A stretch of 64,000 bases of DNA from Methyloversatilis sp. (GCF_030698125.1 NZ_JAUYNV010000032.1:62001-126000); one strand, 5' to 3'. Positions 29,198-38,176 are shown, numbered from the stretch's first letter. Notes: generated from the letters alone by a model not told the origin. Translations and numbers: made by a program.

Positions 29198-30621
29198 ACC
29201 CGCTGCTTCTCCGTCCTTCTCCCGTCGTATGCGCACTCCTGCTGGCATTGTTTGCCGCAGGCTGCACCTCGATCGGCCCCGATCACCAGCGACCGGCCTT
29301 CGACATGCCCGCCGATTTCCGTGCCGCCGAAGGCTGGAAGCCGGCCGAGCCGGCCGACCACCTGCCGCGCGGCGAATGGTGGCGCGCCTATGGCGATCCG
29401 GTACTCGATGATCTGATCGTACGGCTCGATGCGGCCAACCCCGACCTGCAGTCTGCGCTCGGCAGCTTCCGTCAGGCGCGCGCCGCCGCGCAGCTGGCTC
29501 GCGCCGGCTACACGCCCGAAATCGGACTGACAGCGGCGGCCCGGCGCAGCCGCGGTGCGGCGATCGAAGGCCGCTCGGCGAACCAGTCCAACACCACCCA
29601 GCTGGGGCTGGACGCCAGCTGGGAAGCGGATCTGTGGGGGCGCATCGGGCGTGAGGTCGAGGCGGCCGGTGCCGAACTCGATGGTAGCGCCGGTGATCTG
29701 GCGTCGGTGCGGCTGAGCCTGCACGCCGAACTGGTACAGAACTACTTCCAGCTGCGCGCGACCGACCATCAGCGCGACCTTTACCGGCGCACCGTCGCGT
29801 CCTTCGAGCGCGCGCTGGAACTGGCGCGCAACCGTGTCGCCGCCGGCGTGTCGACGCGCGGTGACGAGGTGCAGGCGCTGGCGCAGCTGCGCGCGGCCCA
29901 GGCGCAGGCAGTCGATCTCGATCTGACGCGGACCCAGTTGCAGAACGCCATCGCGGTGCTGATCGGCGCGCCCCCATCCACCTTCGCACTGGAACTGGCC
30001 GACTGGCCCGCCGCACCCCCGGCCACGCCGGTCGGTCTGCCGTCGACACTGCTCGAGCGGCGGCCCGACGTTGCCGCGGCGGAACGGCGCGTGGCCGCGG
30101 CCAACGCGCGCATCGGTGTGGCGCAGGCAGCGTGGTTTCCGTCGCTGACGCTGAACGCCTCGACCGGCTATGCCGGCAACAACTTCGCGCAGTGGTTCTC
30201 GGCATCCAACCTGGTGTGGTCGTTCGGCCTGAGCGTGGCGCAGGCGGTGTACGACGGTGGCCGGCGCGATGCGCAGATCGAATCGGCGCGTGCGGCGCAC
30301 GACATCACGGTCGCCCAGTACCGGCAGATCGTGCTGGGTGCACTACAGGAGGTGGAAGACAACCTGAGTGAGCTGCGCCTGCTGGAAGACGAAGCAGCCT
30401 TGCGCGCGCAGGCGCTCGAAGCGTCGCGCGAGGCGGAAACGCTGGCACTCAACCGCTATCGCGCGGGCATCGCCAACTACACCGAAGTGATCACTGCGCA
30501 GACCACGGCGCTCGACAATGAACGCAGCCTCGCCCAGCTGCGCGGCCGGCAGTTCTCGGCCAGCGCGCTGTTGAACAAGGCGGTCGGCGGCGGCTGGCAG
30601 GGGCTGGCGGCAGCACCCTGA
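29194..30621 (+). CDS. Outer-membrane efflux lipoprotein (NodT/OpmB family)
   Basis: 475 residues from the ATG at 29194, overlapping the mdtC stop. The signal peptide ends in the lipobox LFAAGC (Cys about 23). Two OEP repeats follow, with GEWWRAYGDPVLDDLIVRLD, DASWEADLWGRIGREVEAA, ERRPDVAAAERRVAAANARI and YRAGIANYTEVITAQTTALD. It provides the dedicated outer-membrane channel of the mdtABC-type pump, as OpmB does for MuxABC. Last gene of the operon; the defence cassette begins about 170 bases downstream. Confidence 0.94.
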   Translation: MNPLLLRPSPVVCALLLALFAAGCTSIGPDHQRPAFDMPADFRAAEGWKPAEPADHLPRGEWWRAYGDPVLDDLIVRLDAANPDLQSALGSFRQARAAAQLARAGYTPEIGLTAAARRSRGAAIEGRSANQSNTTQLGLDASWEADLWGRIGREVEAAGAELDGSAGDLASVRLSLHAELVQNYFQLRATDHQRDLYRRTVASFERALELARNRVAAGVSTRGDEVQALAQLRAAQAQAVDLDLTRTQLQNAIAVLIGAPPSTFALELADWPAAPPATPVGLPSTLLERRPDVAAAERRVAAANARIGVAQAAWFPSLTLNASTGYAGNNFAQWFSASNLVWSFGLSVAQAVYDGGRRDAQIESARAAHDITVAQYRQIVLGALQEVEDNLSELRLLEDEAALRAQALEASREAETLALNRYRAGIANYTEVITAQTTALDNERSLAQLRGRQFSASALLNKAVGGGWQGLAAAP

Positions 30622-30791
30622 GCGCACCGGGAAAGTCCAATGTGGGATCGAGAGCTGCAGTGGCCCCGGTGAACGGGCTTGTGAACGCAGTTTGAGAAAG
30701 GCAGAATCAGCAGATCAACAACAAACTTGGAAACTGGTCAGCATCAATCGTGATCGATCTGAGCCGATTTCCCGAACGTGCCGAGGCACCC

Positions 30792-32171
30792 ATGCCCCAC
30801 CTGGACATACAAAGCTTGAAGCTGCGCGACTACCGTTGCTTCGAGCAGATCGATATCGATTTTCACCCCCAACTTACGGTGCTGGTGGCTGCGAACGGTG
30901 CGGGCAAGACCTCCATCCTGGATGCAATAGCGGTGGCTTTTGGCCCCTTCATAGGATCTTTCGATGAGGCGGTCGGAAAGCATTTTGAATCCACGGACAT
31001 CCGCCAGCACCGGGTGCGGGAAACCCGTACCCATGAAATGGAATACGCGGTGAAAGGTGTGCGTCTCGAAGCGACTGGTTTTATCGCAGACAGCATTGAA
31101 GACAGCATTCTTGGCAACCATCCACCCACGGTGTGGCGGCGAAGCCTGTCCGGTCCCAGTAAAGCCAAGACCACCATCAAGGACGCCAAGCAACTGATCG
31201 ATTATGGCAAGCGCCTGCAGGAGGCTGTGCGCACCCCCGGAAGCGATGTTCTGCTGCCGCTTGTCGCGTATTACGGCACCGGTCGCTTGTGGCAACAGAA
31301 GAAGCTCACGGAGAACAAGAAGCTGCAGCGTACGTCTCGCACCATCGGCTACGCGGATTGCCTGGATCCGGCCTCCAGCTACAAGTCCTTTGTTGCCTGG
31401 TTCAGATACTGGAACCTGAATTCAAAGGAGGCCCGGATCATGGCGCAGGAGACGGGGCGACCGTCGACAGGCACCGAGTTCGACGGGTACATCCAGTCGG
31501 TCGGCACAGCCGTGAATAACTGTCTTGAGCCCGTCGGCTGGAAGGATATCGAGTACTCCATTTCTCGGGATACATTGGTTGCTCACCACGATCAGCATGG
31601 AGAACTGCCGGTCGAGCTGCTCAGCGACGGCATACGAAACATGATCGGCATGGTGGCCGATATCGCTTTCAGGGCGACAAAACTCAATGGCCATCTGGGC
31701 GGTAGAGCGGCGCTGGAAACGCCGGGGGTGGTGCTGATCGACGAGGTGGACATGCACCTGCATCCGGAGTGGCAGCAGGTCGTGCTGCAAAGCCTGATCA
31801 GGGCGTTTCCCGAAATGCAATTCATCGTCACCACCCACAGCCCGCAAGTGCTGAGTACCGTTCGGCGCGAGAACATCCGGGTGATCGGCCCGGATGCGGC
31901 CGGAAAGACGATTGCAGCAATGCCTATCGCCATGACCTATGGCGAACCAAGTGGTGATGTCATGCACAGCGTCATGCTGGTCGATCCTCAGCCGCCCGTA
32001 GCCGAGAAGGCAGATTTGCTGAGACTCACCGAGTGGGTGGATCAGGGCGGTTATGAAGAGCCACAAGCTGTCGATCTGATGAACCGACTCACTTCGGCCC
32101 TGGGCGAACGACATCCTCAATTACAACGCCTTCGCCGCAGCATTCAGCGGCAGGAAGCCCTGAAGCAGTGA
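30792..32171 (+). CDS. ptuA: Septu-type defence ATPase PtuA (AAA/ABC-like)
   Basis: 459 residues from the ATG at 30792 (CGAGG upstream); a GTG at 30750 would add 14 residues. It starts HLDIQSLKLRDYRCFEQIDI like RecF/SMC-type ATPases. Walker A is AANGAGKTS (about 33-41, with Ala in place of the first Gly). The ABC signature is LLSDGIRNMIGMVADIA, Walker B is VVLIDEVDMHLHPEW and the switch is FIVTTHSPQVLSTV. Such ATPases (COG3950-like) pair with HNH nucleases in Septu and in some retron systems; no reverse transcriptase is present here. The nuclease gene overlaps by four bases (GTGA). Base composition is lower in GC and codon use differs from the flanking efflux genes, suggesting transfer. Confidence 0.85.
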   Translation: MPHLDIQSLKLRDYRCFEQIDIDFHPQLTVLVAANGAGKTSILDAIAVAFGPFIGSFDEAVGKHFESTDIRQHRVRETRTHEMEYAVKGVRLEATGFIADSIEDSILGNHPPTVWRRSLSGPSKAKTTIKDAKQLIDYGKRLQEAVRTPGSDVLLPLVAYYGTGRLWQQKKLTENKKLQRTSRTIGYADCLDPASSYKSFVAWFRYWNLNSKEARIMAQETGRPSTGTEFDGYIQSVGTAVNNCLEPVGWKDIEYSISRDTLVAHHDQHGELPVELLSDGIRNMIGMVADIAFRATKLNGHLGGRAALETPGVVLIDEVDMHLHPEWQQVVLQSLIRAFPEMQFIVTTHSPQVLSTVRRENIRVIGPDAAGKTIAAMPIAMTYGEPSGDVMHSVMLVDPQPPVAEKADLLRLTEWVDQGGYEEPQAVDLMNRLTSALGERHPQLQRLRRSIQRQEALKQ

Positions 32172-32896
32172 GGGCAATAAGAAAGCTTGGCTCTGGTGGG
32201 TTTCATCTCACACAGGCACATACGCATCCCCCGGAAACATCGGAACAAGCGACGACCAGGTGGAATTCGTTTCGTCGGCACAAGGCGGCGGTCTTGCAGT
32301 GTCTGCTTGAAGAGCAGTTCCAGCTTTGCTGTTACAGCGAACTGCGTGCCGACGAGGAAGGTCTGGGGTATCACATCGAACATGTCGAGAACAAAAGCCA
32401 GAAACCATCTCGCACCTTCGACTACAGCAATCTGGCGGCTAGCGCGCTCGACAGTGCCAACGATCTGCATGACATGAGGTTTCAAGGGAAGGTTGTGTTT
32501 GGCGGGCATGCCTCAGATAAACAGACCGCATGCGACATGCAGCGCTTCGTCTCTCCGCATCGTCCGGACTGTCATCGATTTTTTGCCTACTTGTCGGATG
32601 GGCGCGTCGTTCCATCTACGGACCTCAATGCGGCGGAACAAGATCAGGCGCAGTACACCGTCGATCTGCTCAATCTCAACAGCCCTTTTCTTGTCACGCG
32701 GCGCCAGCAATGGTGGGACGAGCTGGATCGGCTGTATGAAGAGCATCGTCAAAAGCACTGGAGCCTCTCCGATTTGGCAGCTATCGATCTCGTTCCCGTA
32801 AACGGAAGGCTTAGCCTTTTCTTTTCTGTGACACGCCAGTTCTTCGGTCCGGTTGCTGAACAAACCTTGCGCGATTGCGCGTCCGCATTCCCTTAA
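32168..32896 (+). CDS. ptuB: Septu-type HNH nuclease PtuB (TIGR02646-like)
   Basis: 242 residues from the GTG at 32168, coupled to ptuA. The HNH core is CCYSELRADEEGLGYHIEHV (Cys54, Cys55, then HIEH at 69-72), followed by FDYSNLAAS and NDLHDM in the place of the second HNH helix. After this comes CDMQRFVSPHRPDCHRFFAY and DGRVVPS, also usual for this family. In Septu, PtuA and PtuB form a complex that cuts nucleic acid upon phage infection. AT-richer than its neighbours. It is followed by a 111-base gap and the FecR gene. I am confident of the family, less of the exact trigger. Confidence 0.83.
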   Translation: MRAIRKLGSGGFHLTQAHTHPPETSEQATTRWNSFRRHKAAVLQCLLEEQFQLCCYSELRADEEGLGYHIEHVENKSQKPSRTFDYSNLAASALDSANDLHDMRFQGKVVFGGHASDKQTACDMQRFVSPHRPDCHRFFAYLSDGRVVPSTDLNAAEQDQAQYTVDLLNLNSPFLVTRRQQWWDELDRLYEEHRQKHWSLSDLAAIDLVPVNGRLSLFFSVTRQFFGPVAEQTLRDCASAFP

Positions 32897-33007
32897 AAGA
32901 CACAAGAGTCCCCGAAGACGGCTAGGCCGGACGACGGATGGCGAGTGCGCGTCGATGCGACTAGGATTCAGGCATATGTTCTTCGCCGCCGCGTGCCCGA
33001 GGGTCCG

Positions 33008-34648
33008 ATGTCCGTACGACTGCCGTCCGCTGGTTCCCTGTCCTGTGTGCTTGCCCTGTCACTGTTGTCGGCGCTGGCGGTTCCGGCGTCGTCCGCACAG
33101 GCGGCCGATTTCGCCTACATCGTTCGCGAGGGCGACAACCCGTGGAACCTCACCCAGCGCTATCTGAAGGATCTGTCCTACTGGCCGCGCATCCAGCGCT
33201 ACAACCGGATCACCGAGCCGCGCCGCATGCAACCCGGCACCCGGCTGCTGATTCCCGAAGACTGGCTGAAACTGCGCACGCGCGAGGTGAAGCTCGACGC
33301 CGTGCAGGGCGATGTAGTCGTGATCGCCGCGGACGGGCGGCGCAGCGCAGCGGTGGCCGGCCAGTTGCTGGCCGTCGGCACGCGCGTGCTGACCGGCGAA
33401 GCAGGCAGTGCGGCGCTGGGGTTCAGCGACGGCAGCCGCGTACAGCTGCGTCCGGGCAGCGAACTGGGGGTGCGCCAGTCCGCCGATTTCGCGGCTGGCG
33501 CGGGTACCTGGGTGCGGCTCGACCTGCTGCGCGGCTCGCTGGAAAGTCTGGTGGTACCGCGCAGCGGCACGGCGAGCCGTTTCGAGATCGATACGCCGGC
33601 CGCGATCGCCGCCGTGCGCGGCACGCGTTTCCGTGTGCATGCCGGTGATGCCGATACGCGCAATGAGGTCATCGAAGGCCGCGTCGCCTTCGGCAATGCG
33701 GCGGGCGAACAGCAGGTGGCCGCCGGGCAGGGTGCCTCGGCCATGCGCGGCACGCCCATTGCGCCACCGCGTGCATTGTTGCCCGCGCCCGCGGCGCAGA
33801 CCCTGTTTTCCGACCGATTGCCGCTCAATCTGCCCTTTCCGGCGCTGGCCGACGCCACGGCCTACCGCGTGCAGGTTGCACCGGATGCCCGCTTCGACAC
33901 CGTGCTGTCCGACCGTACCTCGTCACAGGCCGCCGTTGCAGTCGCCACGCTGCCCGATGGCGAGTACCGGGTCCGTGTGCGCGGCGTCGATGCGACCGGC
34001 CTCGAAGGCCGCGACGCGGAATGGCCGCTGACGCTTGACGCGCGACCGGAACCGCCGGTGCTGGTCAGCCCGGCGCCGAATGCCCGCATCAGCGACGACC
34101 GGCCGGCGATGAGCTGGAGCCGGTCGCGCGCAGACGAACGCTGGCGTCTGCAGGTGTCGGCGAGCGAAGGTTTCGACAGCCTGATCGTCGACCGCCGTGA
34201 TCTCACCGAGCCGGCATATGCGTTCGAAGCCGCTCTGCCGCCCGGCAGCTACTTCTGGCGCGTGGCCAGCAGCAACCCCGACGAGGGGGCCGGGCCGTTC
34301 AGCGATCCGCAGCCGTTCCGGCGCCCAGAACCCGGTCCGGCGATGGAAGCACCGGAGGCGTCGCCCGACGGGCTGGCACTGCGTTGGCGCAGCTCGGGAG
34401 AGGGCGTCAGCTACCAGCTGCAGATCGCGACGGGCGATGACTTCGCGCAGCCGCTGGTCGATACCCGGCTCGACAGCGCCAGCTACCTGCTGCGCGATGC
34501 CGCGCCCGGACGCTACCTGCTGCGCGTGCGCAGCTTCGCCGCCGACGGTGTCGAAGGTGACTGGGCCCCGGTACAGGCCATCACCGTGCCCGAGCCGCCG
34601 CCGTCCTTTCAACCCTGGTGGCTGTTGCCGCTGCTTTTGTTGTTCTGA
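33008..34648 (+). CDS. LysM and FecR domain envelope protein
   Basis: 546 residues from the ATG at 33008, with a signal peptide cut near SSAQAADFA (about residue 33). LysM domain at about 34-82 (YIVREGDNPWNLTQRYLKD, RMQPGTRLLIPEDW), which binds peptidoglycan. FecR domain at about 110-235 (SDGSRVQLRPGSEL, FEIDTPAAIAAVRGTRFRVH). Then fibronectin-like beta repeats (about 260-525) with the pattern YRVRVRG.DATGLEG, YFWRVAS and YLLRVRSFAADGVEGDWAP. A C-terminal hydrophobic helix ends the protein (WWLLPLLLLF), so it is likely anchored to the inner membrane. Next gene: a CHASE2-GGDEF-EAL protein, a pairing suggesting envelope sensing linked to c-di-GMP. Confidence 0.88.
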   Translation: MSVRLPSAGSLSCVLALSLLSALAVPASSAQAADFAYIVREGDNPWNLTQRYLKDLSYWPRIQRYNRITEPRRMQPGTRLLIPEDWLKLRTREVKLDAVQGDVVVIAADGRRSAAVAGQLLAVGTRVLTGEAGSAALGFSDGSRVQLRPGSELGVRQSADFAAGAGTWVRLDLLRGSLESLVVPRSGTASRFEIDTPAAIAAVRGTRFRVHAGDADTRNEVIEGRVAFGNAAGEQQVAAGQGASAMRGTPIAPPRALLPAPAAQTLFSDRLPLNLPFPALADATAYRVQVAPDARFDTVLSDRTSSQAAVAVATLPDGEYRVRVRGVDATGLEGRDAEWPLTLDARPEPPVLVSPAPNARISDDRPAMSWSRSRADERWRLQVSASEGFDSLIVDRRDLTEPAYAFEAALPPGSYFWRVASSNPDEGAGPFSDPQPFRRPEPGPAMEAPEASPDGLALRWRSSGEGVSYQLQIATGDDFAQPLVDTRLDSASYLLRDAAPGRYLLRVRSFAADGVEGDWAPVQAITVPEPPPSFQPWWLLPLLLLF

Positions 34649-34659
34649 CAGGAGCCTGC

Positions 34660-34743
34660 ATGAAGGTCGTCGAGTCGATTGACTGCTGTGGCGGGTTGGC
34701 CGAAAGGTTTGCCGAAAGGGCTGCCAACGGGTCCGTCCGATGA
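34660..34743 (+). CDS. Possible 27-codon leader peptide coupled to the CHASE2 gene
   Basis: An ATG at 34660 with the strong Shine-Dalgarno CAGGAG (34649-34654), placed directly after the fecR stop, opens a 27-codon frame. Its TGA overlaps the ATG of the next gene (ATGA at 34740-34743). The downstream gene has no ribosome binding site of its own, so ribosomes may reach it by finishing this small frame. The peptide has a Cys-Cys pair and an Arg/Ala-rich tail (LAERFAERAANGSVR) and matches no family I know. It may instead be a remnant of a longer N-terminus. Confidence 0.4.
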   Translation: MKVVESIDCCGGLAERFAERAANGSVR

Positions 34744-37649
34744 AAGCAGCGCAGCGCATCGCCGTCGCGTTGCTCGACCACAGTCGCTTGCCGTGGGTTG
34801 TCGCGATCGCCGTTCTGCTGGTACTGCATGCCCTGTCACCGCGCACGCTGGAACGGGCTGACCTGCTGGTACATGACCAGCTGGTGATGCAAGGCGTGAC
34901 GGCCGACGCGCCGGCCAGCGCAGTCAGTGCGCCGCTGGTGATCGCGATCGACGAGGCCAGCCTGAAGGCGTTGGGTGCATGGCCCTGGTCGCGCTCGCGC
35001 CATGCCGAACTGATCGATGCACTGAACCGCGCCGGTGTCGCAGGCATCGGCTACCCGGTCATGTTTGCCGAACCGTCGTCGGACCCCGGCGAAGACGGTC
35101 GTCTGGCCGAAGCGATTGCACGCGCCGGCAATGTGGTACTGCCGGTTGCACCGGTGGCGCGGCCAGGGGGCGGCATCGACACGCTGCAGCCACTGCCGGC
35201 GCTGGCCGCGGCTGCAGCGCGGCTCGGCCATGTCGACGTCGAACTCGACGCTGATGCGCTGGCGCGTCGCCTGTTTCTGGAAGCCGGCGAACACCGTCCG
35301 CAGTGGCCGGCGTTTGCGTGGGCGCTGATGGACGTTTCGCAGCCGCCTCGCCCGCTGGCCGGTCTGGGCCGGCAGCATGATGGCGGGGCGACTGCTGCCG
35401 GCCGATGGGTGCGCGACCACGAAGTCATCGTGCTGCCGTCATCGCACGACTGGCCGCTGCGTCACATTCCGGCGGTCGATCTGCTGGCGGGGCGCGTGCC
35501 GCCGGAGACCCTGCGCGGGCGCACCGTGCTGGTCGGCGTCACGGCGGCAGGGCTGGGCGTACCCCTGGCAACACCGATGTCCGGCCACGGCGCCCCGATG
35601 ACATCGGTGGATTTCCATGCGCGTGGCTACATGGCACTGACCGATGGCGCGATCGTGACACCGCTGTCGCCGCGGTGGAGTCTGTTCGCAGGCCTGCTCC
35701 TGCTCGGCGCCGTCGCGTGGATCGGGCCGAAACGGCGCCTGCGCGATGTTGCACTGGTGGTCATGGCCGTGCTGCTGCCCTGGCTGGGCATGCTCGCGCT
35801 GCTCGACGGACTGTCCCGCTGGCTCGGGATGATCAGCGTGGCGATCGCCGTCACACTGGGTGCGCTCGGCTGGCTGGGCACCCAGTCCCTGCGTCTCGGA
35901 TTGCGCCTCAACCGCGTCAACGCACGTGCTGACGCCACGCTGCAAGCCATTTCAGATGCGGTGTTGCGGCTCGACATGCAGTTGAATGTCCGCTATCTGA
36001 ACCGGCAGGCGCTGGTGCTGCTCGGGTCGACGCTTGATCACGTGCAGGGACGTGCGCTCGGCGAACTGGTGGTACTCGGCCGCGACCTGCTGATCGAGAC
36101 AACGGCGCTGGCCGAGCGCTGTCGCGATACTGCGCAACCGGTGACGCGGCCGGGGCACGTCAGCATGCCGGCAGGCCGTGACGGCCCGGCGCGTGCGCTG
36201 CGTCTGTCCGCCAGCCCGTTGTTCGATGCGTCGGGTCGCATCGAAGGCGTCGTGCTGGTGCTCAACGATGTCAGCGATACCGTGGACGCGGCCGAACGTC
36301 TGGCACATCAGGCGACGCACGACGCACTGACCGGCCTGCCGAACCGCCTGCTGTTGCGTGACCGGCTGCGCCAGGTGCTGGCGCAGCGCGACGCGGGCGT
36401 GGTGGCCGTGATGTTCGTCGACCTCGATCGCTTCAAGCGCATCAACGACAGTCTTGGCCATCAGCAGGGCGACGCCGTGCTGACCACGCTGGCCAGCCGG
36501 CTGCGCGCGGTCTGCCGCGCCAGCGACACCGTGGCGCGCTGGGGCGGCGACGAGTTCATGATCATCCTGCAGGGCCTGGGCGATCGCGAAGCCGTGTCGC
36601 GCGTGGCGGCCAAGGTGATGCATGCGGTCGGCCAGACGATCACGCTTGATGGCGTCGATTTCCGCTTCTCGTGCAGCATCGGCGTGGCCATCGCGCACGA
36701 AGACAGCAGCGACCCGGACGTGCTGTTTGCCATGGCCGACACGGCGATGTATCGCAGCAAGTCGCAGGCCGGTGCGGCCATCCATTTCTATGCCCAGGAC
36801 ATGAGTGCCGGCACGCGCGACTGGATCGAACTCGAAGCGGATCTGCGCCGCGGGCTCGAACAGAATCGCTTCGAGGTGCATTACCAGCCACAGTACGAAC
36901 TGGCCAGCGGTCGTCTGTCGGCGCTCGAGGCGCTGCTGCGCTTCCGGCGTGAAGGTGGCACAACGGGCGCAGCAGGCGAATTGCTGCAGCCGGTCGATTT
37001 CATCGCGGTCGCCGAGGAATCCGGCCTGATCGAGGAGATCGGTGAATGGGTACTGCAGGCGGTCACCCGGCAGATCGCCGAGTGGTCGCGTCAGGGGCTC
37101 AACGTCGTTCCGGTCGCCGTGAATGTGTCGGCGCGCCAGTGCCTCGGGCGTTCGCTGGTGCGTCGCGTGTCGCACGCGCTGACACGTTCCGGCATCGAAC
37201 CGTCGCTGCTTCGACTGGAGCTGACTGAAACCACCGCGATGAGCGATGTCGATCACGTTGCGGCGCTGCTGGCCGACATCCACGCACTCGGCGTGTCGCT
37301 GTCGGTGGACGACTTCGGCACCGGTTATTCGTCGTTGTCCTATCTGAAGCGCTTTCCGATCGACGAACTGAAGGTGGATCGCTCCTTTGTGCGCGATCTG
37401 GTGCGTGACGCCGACGACGAAGCCATCGTGCGCGCGACGATCGCGCTGGCACATGGTCTGGGCATGCGGGTCGTGGCGGAAGGCGTTGAAACCGAAGAGC
37501 AGCTTTCGCGGCTGTCGGCGCAGGGCTGCGATGTCGTCCAGGGCTATCTGTTCGCGCGTCCGCTCAGTGCGGCCGACCTGCTGGCCAATAACATCCTGGG
37601 TAGCAAGCAGCGCAGCGAACCGCGCGCACTGAGACTGATCAAGTCTTGA
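34740..37649 (+). CDS. CHASE2-PAS-GGDEF-EAL membrane protein (c-di-GMP turnover)
   Basis: 969 residues. One N-terminal helix (about 17-33), an extracytoplasmic CHASE2 domain (about 45-300; PLVIAIDEASLKALGAWPWS, LRGRTVLVGVTAAGLG), a group of membrane helices (about 310-380), PAS (about 395-515), GGDEF (about 525-685) and EAL (about 700-945). The diguanylate cyclase motif is intact (GGDEF near residue 602), with an inhibitory I-site RASD five residues before it. The phosphodiesterase has SALEALLRFR, ELTETTAMSD, VDDFGTGYSSLSYLKRFP and KVDRSFVRD, so both activities look possible. The CHASE2 ligand is unknown. It follows the LysM-FecR gene and may be translated via the 27-codon frame. Confidence 0.93.
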   Translation: MKAAQRIAVALLDHSRLPWVVAIAVLLVLHALSPRTLERADLLVHDQLVMQGVTADAPASAVSAPLVIAIDEASLKALGAWPWSRSRHAELIDALNRAGVAGIGYPVMFAEPSSDPGEDGRLAEAIARAGNVVLPVAPVARPGGGIDTLQPLPALAAAAARLGHVDVELDADALARRLFLEAGEHRPQWPAFAWALMDVSQPPRPLAGLGRQHDGGATAAGRWVRDHEVIVLPSSHDWPLRHIPAVDLLAGRVPPETLRGRTVLVGVTAAGLGVPLATPMSGHGAPMTSVDFHARGYMALTDGAIVTPLSPRWSLFAGLLLLGAVAWIGPKRRLRDVALVVMAVLLPWLGMLALLDGLSRWLGMISVAIAVTLGALGWLGTQSLRLGLRLNRVNARADATLQAISDAVLRLDMQLNVRYLNRQALVLLGSTLDHVQGRALGELVVLGRDLLIETTALAERCRDTAQPVTRPGHVSMPAGRDGPARALRLSASPLFDASGRIEGVVLVLNDVSDTVDAAERLAHQATHDALTGLPNRLLLRDRLRQVLAQRDAGVVAVMFVDLDRFKRINDSLGHQQGDAVLTTLASRLRAVCRASDTVARWGGDEFMIILQGLGDREAVSRVAAKVMHAVGQTITLDGVDFRFSCSIGVAIAHEDSSDPDVLFAMADTAMYRSKSQAGAAIHFYAQDMSAGTRDWIELEADLRRGLEQNRFEVHYQPQYELASGRLSALEALLRFRREGGTTGAAGELLQPVDFIAVAEESGLIEEIGEWVLQAVTRQIAEWSRQGLNVVPVAVNVSARQCLGRSLVRRVSHALTRSGIEPSLLRLELTETTAMSDVDHVAALLADIHALGVSLSVDDFGTGYSSLSYLKRFPIDELKVDRSFVRDLVRDADDEAIVRATIALAHGLGMRVVAEGVETEEQLSRLSAQGCDVVQGYLFARPLSAADLLANNILGSKQRSEPRALRLIKS

Positions 37650-37693
37650 ACCGGGCGGAGAAGGGGCAGTGAAGTGACAGCATCAAAAAGTGA

Positions 37694-37744
37694 TTGACAT
37701 CCGGACCGGAAGGGGTAATCTACGTTCATTGTTGCACTGCAACA
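37694..37744 (+). promoter_or_regulatory. Phasin promoter with PhaR-type palindrome
   Basis: A consensus -35 (TTGACA, 37694-37699) is followed 16 bases later by a weak -10 (TAATCT, 37716-37721). Just downstream is the perfect palindrome TGTTGCACTGCAACA (37730-37744), about 20 bases before the phasin start. PhaR, the repressor of phasin genes in PHA producers, recognises TGCA-rich sites of this kind, so PhaR control is a reasonable inference. phaR itself is not in the window. Confidence 0.6.
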
Positions 37745-37763
37745 TAACCAAAGGAGACACACC

Positions 37764-38069
37764 ATGACGACAAAACCCGATTTTCAGAAGCCGATGGAAG
37801 CCGTTCAGACATTGATGGCAATCCAGGCGCAGACCATTGCGAAGTCGATCGAGCTGCAGAAGAAATCCGGCGAAGAACTGATGGCTTTCTTCCAGTCCGA
37901 AGCGCAGAAGGCCGCCAGCCTGAAGACGCCGGAAGAGCTGATCCGCTTCAACGTGGAAGCCAACACCGCGCTGTTCAAGCTGCTGCAGGCGCAGGGCCAG
38001 ACTTTCACCGCGTTCGCGACCGAAGCCGGTCAGGCCGCAATGGCATCGTTCAAGGGCTTGGGCAAGTAA
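37764..38069 (+). CDS. Small phasin-family protein
   Basis: 101 residues with a good ribosome binding site (AAAGGAG). The protein is almost wholly amphipathic helix: QTLMAIQAQTIAKSIELQKK, LKTPEELIRFNVEANTALFK, as in Phasin_2-type granule-coat proteins, though shorter than most. Phasins coat polyhydroxyalkanoate granules. The PhaR-like palindrome before it and the second phasin gene convergent with it support this. A bidirectional terminator separates the two genes. Confidence 0.8.
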   Translation: MTTKPDFQKPMEAVQTLMAIQAQTIAKSIELQKKSGEELMAFFQSEAQKAASLKTPEELIRFNVEANTALFKLLQAQGQTFTAFATEAGQAAMASFKGLGK

Positions 38070-38106
38070 TTCTGCCGGACCGGTTTTCCGGTCAACAGCC
38101 TTGAAA

Positions 38107-38150
38107 AGCAAAACGACCCGGGTGGCTCAGGCCACCCGGGTCGTTTTGCT
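38107..38150. terminator. Bidirectional intrinsic terminator between two phasin genes
   Basis: A perfect 20-base stem (38107-38126 and 38131-38150) with a TCAG loop; the stem carries AAAA on one side and TTTT on the other and has a GC-rich core (GACCCGGGTGGC). It serves both the plus-strand small phasin and the minus-strand phasin ending at 38177. Confidence 0.92.
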
Positions 38151-38176
38151 TTCGGCTGGCGTTGCGGCAGTGCCGA

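Noticed and set aside
30622..30791. Possible retron RNA before the ATPase-HNH pair
   Set aside because: No reverse transcriptase gene and no msr/msd-like inverted repeats were seen, so a Septu-type pair is the simpler reading.
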